NCBI GenBank assembly: GCA_051294375.1
Contig: CM119267.1
Span: 9,853,458-9,917,457 of the forward strand
Length of the DNA: 64,000 nt
From: Paraspadella gotoi
Lineage: Eukaryota > Chaetognatha
Reading direction: 5' to 3'
Shown here: positions 33,301 to 48,221 of the stretch, one piece after another
How positions within the stretch are numbered: the stretch's first letter is position 1
Layout: every line of letters begins with the position of its first letter
Made by a program: the position numbers and the translations under genes
Notes under the pieces: model-generated
The model's input: only the letters and a program-made list of their open reading frames with translations
Databases searched by the model: none
What the model was told of the DNA's origin: nothing

Positions 33301-36300
33301 ACGCATTTCTTGAGCCTTGCCCTAAGGTTATTGAAATGTCGATTGGAATCATACTGTTCAAACCCACCCAATAATTCGGTTGTATCGACAGCACTATTCA
33401 TTGAAAATACTAATAAATGGTGACCTAAAACTTTTGCCAACATTTCAATGACAGTAGACTTTCCATTGGAACCCCCAACTAAAATTGGAACCCAGTTCAT
33501 AATAACACAGTGCATGACAGATTCCAAGACAGGGATAGAATGTGGTAATAATCTTATATTATCACAAATAGGCTGAAGTCCTTTTCGCAATAACATTGCA
33601 TGTCCTGCTTGAAAAAAAGATGGGGTTATAAGGTAGTCCCTGGGTGGTTGTAAGCAGAAGTCATTGGAGGTTTTAAATATAGATTTAAAAAGTGACACCG
33701 CTTTACTACGACATTCCGGGTTTGAAATTCTATTTAAATAAACCAAGTTCACAAAATGTGCAGGATCGAAATTAGGTGAAGACTGATGTTTTAATAAGAG
33801 AGAGCACCATCTGCTCAGATCACGTAGATTGAATTCCCACTTTACAAAATTTTCCGAAAACTGGTACGCTATTTCTTGATTAAACTGAACCATCTTTTTA
33901 ATTAATTTTCTTGGTATACATAGAAACTGCTCAGCTAATATGCCCTCATAATCATTCAATTCTAAACTATCTGTAAAAACCTGAATAAAGCGATTAAGGA
34001 ATGATTTCGGAAGTCCTTTTCGCCCACCACCCTCATTCATAGGGTTTTGACATGCAAAGATAACAGTTTGAGAGTTTGATAGTTGAAATGTCTTACCAAG
34101 TTCTGGAATAAACACTTCTCCACGGTGATCGAGACATGCATTTAACCCCTCTAACACCGACTGCGATGCAAGGTTCAATTCATCAAGAACAATCCAGTGG
34201 CCACATTTCAACGCTTTTAAAAATGGACCGTCTATCCATTGAAATTGGCCAACACTCCCCCCTTCAACGGGTAAATCTGCTCCAAACAAATCTGATATAT
34301 CAGTTTGCTCCGACAAATTAATACGTACTAGCTTTTTTCCGATTTGTGCCGCAATAGCAGCAACTAAGCTAGTTTTGCCTACACCAGGAGATCCTTCTAA
34401 CATTATGGGACGCTCAATTTGTAGAGCTCTTAAAACGCGGTATGTATTTTTAAAAGGAGTTGGACTGGTAAATGAAAATTTTGGAGACATTGTATCTGAT
34501 TTTAATTTATTTTTCTTAACGCAAAATGGAAAAATTCCAAACCAGTCTTCACTAGAAATCAATGGATTCAAAAGCAATTTCTGAAAAAAATCCTGTTGAA
34601 TATGTACTTGCTCTAGCAAAAATCTCGTGCAAAGCTCTTTTAAACCGGTGAGATCATTAACTTTAGTTGTGGAATCAATACCATCCAAAAATACTATAGA
34701 TGCTCCATGCAAGTAAGCCTCTTCAGGTTTTGTGTCAGGAATGTCTAAAATCATCTTGTTCATAAGTCTAACCCACTTCAATATATCGCGAACAGACAAC
34801 ATTTTTTGGCGTATTAAACCATTGGTGGACAGCCATTCGCAGAATTCTCCAATTTTTTTTCCAACGCAAAAGCTTGTCAAAGTGTTGCAAGAATTGTGCT
34901 TCACAATATGGATTATATCCTCAGTTGAATCCAGCTGTGGACACCATATTTCTGTGAATCTGTTACGAAGAGCGGGCGAAAGTTCCTTCTTGCCATAATC
35001 TCCACCAGGATTCATAGTGGCGATCAAGCGAAAGTCATCTTGGGCGGTAATGATTTCTAACTCTTTGTTACTGACTCCCTTTTCAGCGAGCAATATAGAA
35101 CGTTGGGGCTCGAGAAGAGAGTTTAGTCTCTCCAACACGGAGTCATCAGCCAAGGAAATCTCGTCGACTAAAAAATGAGTTCCAGTCGTCATGGCGATCA
35201 CCAGCGGTCCATCCACCCACTCGAAAAGGCGATGTTCCTCAGCCTTTGGCCGAGATCGAACGGGTCTGAGGCCACCTAAGAAATCCGCAGTTTCGGTGTT
35301 TAAGTGACAATTAAGAACGTCGAGTTGTTTATTTTGGACTCGCGACAAAAGCTGACAAACGGTAGTTTTGCCGCATCCGGTTTCTCCGACGACGAGCGCA
35401 GGCTCGTTATATTCCATAGCGATGCCGACTAGGACCGCAAGACGTCTATATTAAAAAAAAAATATTTTTTTAAATAATAAATACTATAAAACCGAATTAG
35501 AAATTTTAAAGATTGATCTTTCACAAAACAAGTCTGAAAAAACGATTTAAGATTAAAATACTCGTGTGATCGTCGTATTTTGTCTCAAACGTGTGTCCTA
35601 GGTTAAATCCGCCCTGGCTGAAACTTTCAGTGAAAAATTGGAAGTTTCACAATTTAAATAAGATAAATTAAAATTAATTCTCAATCGGGCTAGCAAATGA
35701 AATATATAGGATCATAGTAAAAATGTAAAAAATGTAAAAATGTGTAAAAAAGTGTAAATGTTAAAGATCCACCCTTCAGCTTACCGCAAATTATAGGTCC
35801 ATACGATGTGTCGAAAATCGTCTAATTTATCAGATCCGTAAACGGCTTCCAATATTTTTCTTGAAATCGACGAAGTTTTTTGGCTCAGAGAGAAAAGTCT
35901 TTCTTTCGGTTCGACTTTCCTTTTGAAATATTTGTGAATGACGTTTAAAATCGTCAGCTCATCATCGATTTTTCTCACTCTCCCGGCAAGGAGCAGATAA
36001 CCGTGATCCGCGAGGTGTTGCTCCCAGTCATATTCGGCGGGGTTCTCGTCGGCGCGACGGTAGCGCTCCGCCCACCGAAACAAATCCCTCAGTGTCATGA
36101 ATCCCCTCTTTCCCGAAAAAACCTCCGTCGAACACCTTCTGCGCTGCAATTCTTGCATAGAGCCGACGAGCTTCTTGCAGTAAGAACCGGGCAAACTGCA
36201 CTTTTTTTCGAGAATGACCTCCAATTCATGGGGAGGGATTTCGTCGAAGTGAATCTCGACGAAACGATTTCTAAATGCGCGGGAAAGGACTTTTCGACCG

Positions 36301-39300
36301 CCGTATGTACCTGGCGGATTTTGAGTGGCGAATAGCATAAACATCGGATGAGCTTTAACAGTTTCCTGGGTCTCGGGGATAAATAGTTCGCGGTTGTCAT
36401 CGAGGAGACGATTGAGCGCTTCTAAAACATCGGTTGGCGCGAGGTTTAGCTCATCGAGAATCACCCAATGACCCTTCCGCATAGCTTCCACCAACACGCC
36501 CTCCTGGTAAACTAGTGCCCCGGTATCTGGATCGGCGCCGTAGGAGCCGACGTACTCTTGAATATCGGTGTGCTCGTGATTGTTGATTCGGAGGCACTTG
36601 TTGCCGCTCGCGTCCGCGAGGTATTGTATGAGAGAAGTCTTACCCACCGACGTCTCTCCCTGGATAAGAACCGGAAAGGAGCAAGCGGACACGACGCGCG
36701 ATAAGTCCTTCAGATTTGCTCGAACGGAGTCCGTGATTATGTATAACTCATCCCAACGTGATTCTTGCTGACCTTTTCTCAGCCAGTAGTCCTCGACAAG
36801 AACGTGGGCAGTTCCGTCGAAGAGAGGCTCCGGGAGAGGCTGCTTCAGCACTGATTTCCAGCTTTTAGTGGCATTCATTATGGCATTCGACACCATCTCC
36901 ATCACTATAGGCCGAGACAAACGATCCAGCGTCGTTAAAAAACTAAGACAAAAGCTTTCGTACAGAGATCGTAACGGATGGCCGTAACGATTCGTCGAGG
37001 CGAGCCGTAGTGCGCGGCACAGGGTTCTAAGGGAATAATGCGGTTTGTTTCCTTCTATATCCGTCAGAGATTTTGACGCTTTCCGCTTAATATCCAGGTA
37101 AAACTTAACCAACCCTTTGTGCACGATGGAAGGAAGCGAAACACCTTTGAGGTATTCCGCAGAGAGGGTCATAAGATCTAGTTCCGTTTCGATCTCGTCC
37201 ACGAACAGTTCCGTAAATCTATTCCTTATGCCAACTGGAAGTTCTTTTTTACCGACATCGGTGGCCGGATTCATACAAGCGAATATGCGAAAGTCGGGAT
37301 GACGTTCGACCGGGACGATGTCGCCCTTCTCGAGCAGCAACACGGAGCCGCAACGATTTTCCAAAACGCCGGAGAGGCATTCCAGGGTCTCAGAAGTCGC
37401 TAAATTGACTTCGTCCAGCAGCAACCACCAACCGTTACGTATGGCTCGAATGAGAGTTCCCTCGACAAAGCTAAACGAGATGGCGCACCGACCTGAGTGA
37501 TTAATCTGTTCATCCAATGTTTTCAGTCTTTCGCTAAAAAACCCCCACTCTTTACGAAGAAGGACGTAATCATCTGCATTGACGCAAGCGAAGGTTTCCA
37601 GATTTTTGTCAATTTTTGCCATGGCGGACCGGAGAGAGTGACCCATGAGTTTGCAGAGACTTGACCACCGCTTCTTTGAAAAACAATCTTGTATGTGCGA
37701 TAAAAACTTGACGTTATGTTCTCGGGAAAAAGTTCTGCAAAACAGATTTTCGAAGTCCTTTTTGACTGGAAGAACAACATGATGCAAACTCGTGGGTTTG
37801 TAGCCGCCGAGAAGGTCGTTCGAGTCAGAGTGTTGGTTCATATTAATCACCTTTAAAGTGCGTCCAGTCTGTTGAGCTAGAAACTGAATAGAGGAAGTTT
37901 TTCCGACACCAGTTTCACCGACCAGCAACACGGGTTCGTACCGCGATACAGCAATGGAGATCTGCTCCAACAGGACCAGAGAAGGTCGTGTGTAGGCGAA
38001 GAAAGCACGGGAATACTCAAGCGTCACGTGTTCGGACTCTTTGATCTCTATTCCTTGACTCCCGACGCGGAAAACTCCCTCTTGTGTAGAATGTTGCACA
38101 TCCGGACGACGGGAGTGAAGGAAAAAGTCTACCGCCCCTTGATTCATGTTAAGGGCGATTCCAATTTCATTAGCGAGCCGAGCTTTTTGGACAGAGGGAA
38201 GACTCCCACAAAAAACGTCGACAGCGTGGTGAAACGCGCTTTGAGCCACGTTGTCTCGTTTCGCGTCAGCGAGGCGAGAACACCATTTCAGAAAATCTCG
38301 GTTGGACAAAGAACGTTGGGCGACACCGGATTGAGTAGAGGAAATAGAATAAAAAATTTCTAACAGTTTGTCCACAATATCAGAAAGGTTCGGCTGAAGT
38401 TCACAGACAATATCGCGAAGCTCTTCTTGGAGAAGCGGATCCAATCCAATCGTGCAAAACATCTTGGACCAATCTGGAGAGTTAAAGCCGCGCCAGCTCG
38501 CGAATCCGCGGCTTGTGGCAAAAATTTGAAAGCCAGGACCAGTTTTTAAGACATCACCCCTTCCTGGGATCGTCAAAGTTCCGCTCGCCAACAATGGGCG
38601 TAAAATAGCGAGAACGTCTGAGGGAGCAGCGTCAATGTCCTCCAATAGAACCCAGTGGCCCTGCGTTACCGCTTGAGTGAGGGTTCCAGGTTGCCATACA
38701 AATTTTCCAGGTACATCTGTGCATGCGTAAGTGCCGATAAGCATCTTACTGTCGGTTTGTTCACCGAGTTGAATCTTGGTCAGGGCTGGGCTCTTCCTTC
38801 GACCAGTCAATCGCGCCAAGTGTTCGATCAAAGTAGTTTTACCAAAACCCGAGGCACCCTCAACCAAAACAGCGCGTCCATCTGCAACAGCAAGAGCGAT
38901 TTTCTGCAGGTTCCTTCTCGTCGAGGGAACCTGGCAAAGGGAGTCATCAGATGTCGTTGCATTATCTTCGTTCATCTTTTCGAGTAGCACTCCCTTAACA
39001 GACACAGTGGCATTAGAAAGGTCGGCAGCAACAATGGCGTGTTGAGTATATATCATGGGTTTGGCGTCAACGAGGTTAGGGTCCACCCAACAGCGTTTCA
39101 GATTCTTGGAAATTTGTCCCCGACTAATCGCATCCTCCATCTTGAACTCAGCAGCTTCAGTCTTACTCACATGACGGTCACGTAGGGTTTCCCGTGCATC
39201 GGGCGAGAACTGGTAAAGATACGCCAGAATGTCGATGGCCGCCCATCTTACTCGAGGTTCAACATGCTTGAGAAATCCTTGAACGGGAGACCAATCCCAA

Positions 39301-39836
39301 AGATTGCTATAAAAATCAAAGTCGTGGAGCAGGAATCGTAAGGCAGCCTTAAGCGTCTCAAGGTCGCCGACCAAGGGAACGCCGCTCTTGGGCCTTTTGG
39401 CAACAGGTTTATCGGGCGTTTCCGTCGAGTGGGAGAGCGTGAAAGGACCGAATCTATGATTGGTTTGCAAGAATTTCCGAGCCACTCCGTCAACGTCGGG
39501 TCGGCGGTAGCAGGCGCGACTCAGTGCTACGACCAAACGGTCATTGAAGGCGGGGTCTTCGTTGCCGGAGCGACTCGTGGCGCGAAGAACGATCTCTAAG
39601 AGGAGAGGAGAAAAGGAAAAGGCGATGTCGTCGGTCGCATCAGGATCGATGAATAGTTCGACAAGGATCTCGAGAAGTGACTGGCGGTGAGAAGTATTCC
39701 AGATTTGCAGGGAAAGAAATTGGTTAAGACGCTGAGGACAATGTGAGTTTTCTTTGCAAAGAGACTCTAGAGCAGAGAATACGGAGAGTCCCAATTCCTC
39801 AAAGGGAGGAGTTTCCCCTCCAGAACACGCGGACAT
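24333..39836 (-). CDS. MDN1: Midasin (Rea1), giant AAA ATPase of 60S ribosome maturation
   Basis: Nuclear dynein-like ATPase that strips assembly factors from pre-60S particles. Two exons (35785-39836 and 24333-35445) join across a 339-bp intron (NLR/RLAVLVGIAM) to 5054 aa, close to the family size (yeast about 4900, human about 5600). Six AAA modules have P-loops at about residues 326 (GASGFGKTT), 638 (GETGVGKTS), 1057 (GETSVGKTS), 1369 (GETGCGKTT), 1699 (GSPGVGKTS) and 2006 (GGSNGKST). A long helical linker follows, then an Asp/Glu-rich region (about 4200-4700) and a C-terminal VWA/MIDAS domain with DDSGSMSD (about 4846). All elements are present and uninterrupted. A CTATTTTCAG acceptor-like site lies 15 bases before the ATG. 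Very secure. Confidence 0.97.
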
Positions 39837-40241
39837 GTTAAAGTTTTAAATCTGAAAATAGTGAAGACGAACATAGTTTGTACTCAAAAAAGAAAAGAGA
39901 AATATTTGATAAAAGTAAATAAATTAGTGACGTTTAAACTTTCGTTTATCGGGAAAAAAAATTAGGTGAGTTGATTTATTAGGGCCAAGACAAAAGCAGA
40001 CCAAAGCTTAAAATAAAGTCAAGCGCTCCTTGAGTCAAATAATGCAGTGAAACCAAGGAAAAAAAAAAGATCTGAAAAGTCAGCCACGCCTACTCTAGAG
40101 AACAAAAAAATATGATGACTTCTTGTCAGATAGGTATGTTTTGTCGTTAATATAAACTAAATCACCAGATCAAAACTTCATATCACAAAAAAACGCATGT
40201 TCAAGAATTCTCCAGAGGTGAGGGGTGTGCTGTGACGAGTG

Positions 40242-44449
<4,208 letters not shown>

Positions 44450-44549
44450 TTTTTACTTTTATCTAAAAAATAAAAAAAACAAAACAATGTTTACTATATG
44501 ATGTAAAATTAAATAAAAATTAACAAGAATAACGTAAATTTTCAAACAG

Positions 44550-46435
44550 TCAAGACCACGTTTCCTGTTGATATCGTCCCGTTCTTTCCATGTCTTTTAA
44601 ATACGCTTCAGCTTCGAGCTCAGATAATCCTTCTTCCTTCACTACAATTTTCCGAAAAGTCGCCCAAATGTCCTCGGGTATTCGCTTGGCGTTTCCGGCT
44701 AAAAAAACATACGCTCCCTTGTTGTGTATCAGTTGCCAAACCAGCGATGATTCCTCCAACAGTTTGTCCTGCACGTAGACCTTTTCATCGCCGTCTCGAG
44801 AAAAAGCGGTGAAAATTCGAAGAAGTCCTTGAGACTGAAGAGGACGCCACTCTTCGGCGCAGTAAAAGTCTTTCGTCTCGTGACGGCATCCGAAAAAAAG
44901 AAACAAGTTGCATTCGTTGGTCTCGGCAGTGAGGGTCCGCTCGTGGATGAGGCTGCGAAACGGCGCTACTCCAGTTCCGGGACCGATCATTATGAGCGGC
45001 GTCGATGGCGCGGGGAAGTCGAGGGTTCCTCTGCAAGTCCACAAAAGGGCGTGGCAGTCATTGCCGGGCGGCGAAGCGGCGAGCCAATTGGAACAGACAC
45101 CGAGTCGCGGCTCCATTAACTTGGTCCGGTACTTGACCACCGCGACAAGGATTTCCAAGACGTCCCCGTGCTTCCTCGGCGAAGAAGCTATGGAGAACGA
45201 GCGAGGTTGTAGCGGCGGGATGAGATCAAAAAGATATCTGTTTAAAATAAAAATTAATTTTCTTAAAACTGATCAAATGGACCTTTTCACCCAAAAAAAA
45301 AATTACCCACTAAGATGACATACTCGAACGGGACTTTGCTAGCGGCATGTGGAAAATCATGGAGCACTTCGACGCAGTTGCGCCTCATCCGGTTGCAGTA
45401 ATCCCACAAATCTTGGGTTCCTTCAGGAGTGAGAAACTCCTCGAGCTTTTCTTTCTCGTTTTCGTCGTCCGTGAAAGCCGCTAGGAGTTCCCAAAAGTAG
45501 AGGCGAGGAATCCCGTTGATATCGAGATAGTTTTCGACGAGGTAACGGACGGAACATGGATTGGGCAAACGGCTCGGTGTAATACCATCCGGGTTATTGG
45601 CGCGAAGGCGAAACTTTCGCGACGGATCGAGGTTGAGCAGTTGCAAAAAACGCGAGACGCTTTTCTCGGAATTGCGGGGACGGATAACAACGACGTCACC
45701 CGGTCGATACGAAATACCAGAATCACGAATGCAAAATCCAATTCGACGTACATCTTGCCAATGTTCAGAGCTCGTGACGCGATCATTGGCAGTAATTCTC
45801 GCTGAAAATGGAAATTCAGCCGAGGACCGCTCGTTTGACTCGTTGGAAGTGGCAACAACGTTAGCCTCAACTACGTCGGGCAACCACTCGACATTAAAAC
45901 GCGAAGGTAGAAGGGACCCGTCCGGCATTGGATCAACACCATCTGGCTGTGGAAACGCTGTGGAGAGATAAGCCTTGAAGCGCTGAATCCAGGGAGCCGC
46001 GACACCATCGACCCCAAGATCGTGTTGATCGTCGGCAAGTCCAAGCTCTTGGAAAGGCTCCGCTCCGAGTTGCTGCAATCGCTTGAAGAGACGCTTGGCC
46101 ACGAAGTTAAACTTTGGGTAGGAAGAATCCCCGAGACCGAGAACAGCGAAGGAGACGTTGGCTAGAGCGTCGGAAGGAAGCGCCCGTCGGAGAAGAAAGC
46201 GCCAGAAGCGCTTCATGTTGTCTGGCTCCTCGCCTTGACCAGTGGTTGAGCATACAAATACTACGGCGTCGAATTCTAACAAACGCTGAACTCGGAAATC
46301 ATCCATCGCAGCCACCCGAACATCGAGAAGCTGGCGGATGGCGATACGACCTACTCTCTCTGCGGTGTCCTGCGCCGTTCCCGTTTGGCTGCCAAAGAGC
46401 ACGGCCAAACGAGGCGTAGAGTCTGAACGCGACAT
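44550..46435 (-). CDS. NDOR1: NADPH-dependent diflavin oxidoreductase 1 (Tah18/NDOR1)
   Basis: Cytosolic FAD/FMN reductase that passes NADPH electrons to anamorsin/Dre2 for cytosolic Fe-S protein assembly. Exon 1 (about 45307-46435) has the flavodoxin domain with the FMN phosphate loop GSQTGTAQDTAE, STTGQGEEPDN and LGLGDSSYPKFN. It continues into the FAD-binding domain (YRPGDVVVI). Exon 2 (44550-45237) has RSFSIASSP, CSNWLA, the NADPH site GPGTGVAPFRS, FFGCRHETKDFY, and the C-terminus YQQETWS, as in animal NDOR1. The junction is one base out of frame with the visible donor (GTGG/GTAATT) and acceptor (AAACAG), so a one-base error or an unusual splice is likely. A strong poly-T AG acceptor-like site lies 7 bases before the ATG. 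Confidence 0.92.
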
Positions 46436-46936
46436 TGAATAACTAAAATGTCAACAAAAACAAAAGCAAACCTTTAGCGAAACTGTGCTAAAAATTTTAC
46501 TGGTTTTACACTTCTAAACAAACAAATTATCTGGAGCTTAAAACCGGGATTCTCTGACGGACAAATTAATGAATTTGCTCGCAGAGTTACAAAATACTAA
46601 TTTCCATGGCAAAAAACTCATTACTCTGCAGACGATCATAACGGATTATTAAATAGAAGTTTAAAAATATGTGTAAACCCACTAAATGGCGAAAACTTTT
46701 CAGAAGATTGTCAACCAAAAAGTACGATAAGTAAAATAAGCTAATCTTGAAGGTTCATGGTGAAAGATTGCCGTGGAGGCGTTTCCGTTCGGTGCCAGTC
46801 GATTGGAGGCGGAAAGATGAATCGTCCCGATATTGGGAATGGGGTGGGGAAATCATATTTGGTTTTGAGCCTCAAAAATCACACTAAAACGGGCGAGAAT
46901 CGAGTGGGGCGTAAAATCAAAAGTTCAATTTTAAAT
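46436..46936. other. Intergenic gap, MRGBP to NDOR1
   Basis: 501 bp that should contain the MRGBP 3' UTR. A TTTGCTTTTGTTTTTG tract ends in TTTTAG just before the NDOR1 start. No gene is seen. Confidence 0.6.
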
Positions 46937-47967
46937 TCATCGTCGCGATCTTTTCGCGGAAGATGGGCCGGAGGGAGTCTTGTCATTGTCTTGGTTGCTT
47001 TGCGCCGAGGCCTTGGTTCTCTTTCTGCCCGGTTTGGATGGTCCCGCCGTCGGAGTGGCTGGCGTGATCGAGGACACCGACGTGGGCGTCGCGGGAATGG
47101 CCGTAGTAATGGATGACGTCGAGGCGGAAGAGTCGTCGACCAAAGGCGTTGATTCTCGTACGGCGGCTTTCGGGTCTTCCTCCGATTCGCGATCAACGGT
47201 GGAACTATTAAAAAAAAATTTAAAAAAACGAGTTTATTTGTCAAATAAAACGCCAAGGGGTCTGAAAAGAAAAGAAAAATAAATAAATTGAATAAATGAT
47301 AAGAAAAGTTATTTTGCTCACCTCCTGGAACTATTTCCACTATTTGTCGAAGGACAAGCGTTCATAAGTGGACCAAAATCTTCGTTGGGTAATGCAAATT
47401 CTTCGTTTTTCTACAAGAACGAAAATGATATTAGGTCCTTATTCGAAACGACAATGTCCTTCCAGTCATCAAATATGTATGAGTGTTTTAAGCACTGACT
47501 AACCCTCGGGAAAGGAATGCACTCGGAATCGTTAAGCGCCTCTAAATCGTACATGCTGCCCAGTTTGGCCCAAATGTGTTCCGGCGTAATGACGATTTGC
47601 TTCGTAGTCGTTTTCCACTTTGAATTGAGCTTTCTACCAGCAAAAAGGTTTTACGTTCATATTTTATCGATCACTATTCAAGTATTCAAGTATGATACTC
47701 GGTACTCACCGGTGAATGCACATCATATGAATATTCTTGTCAACTCCTACCGGTTTATGACCGATCATCGCTTCAAAGAGCAGTATTTCTTGCTCAACTG
47801 ACCAGTTAAAATTAATCGAAAGTGTTTCTATGAACAAATTAAGAAAATGATATTACTAATGGTCGCCCTACGTAAAAAGATTTTCTTGATGGCTGTTTAC
47901 CGTCATGGTCGTTCAAATCCGCCACATCGGTTTCGCCAGTTGGTATTCCCGAATCATCCGTGTCCAT
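46937..47967 (-). CDS. MRGBP: MRG/MORF4L-binding protein (Eaf7/CT20 family)
   Basis: Subunit of the NuA4/TIP60 histone acetyltransferase complex that binds MRG15. Five small exons begin [20 protein letters not shown] at 47967. The next exons encode [30 protein letters not shown] and [27 protein letters not shown], matching the conserved CT20 domain of MRGBP. A linker ([14 protein letters not shown]) follows, then a low-complexity Ser/Thr/Pro tail ending in KRSRR. Total about 200 aa, as in vertebrates. Introns are about 70-130 bp with clean GT/AG ends. Confidence 0.9.
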
Positions 47968-48221
47968 TTTAATAGCCGATCAAAACTTTCGACACAATAA
48001 ATCTAACTGAAAATTTCAACAAACCAACTACATTTAATAAGAACAAACAACGCATTCGATCTCGAATAAATAATTTGGTAAACAACATAACATTCATTCA
48101 ATTATTTTCTGTTTTCTAAGAACTTGCAACAGAAAAAAAATAAATAAAAAATCGTCAAACGTCAAGAAATCTTAGATAAAAAAGTGTCGTGATTAATAAG
48201 ATGTTTGTATAAATCTCATAT

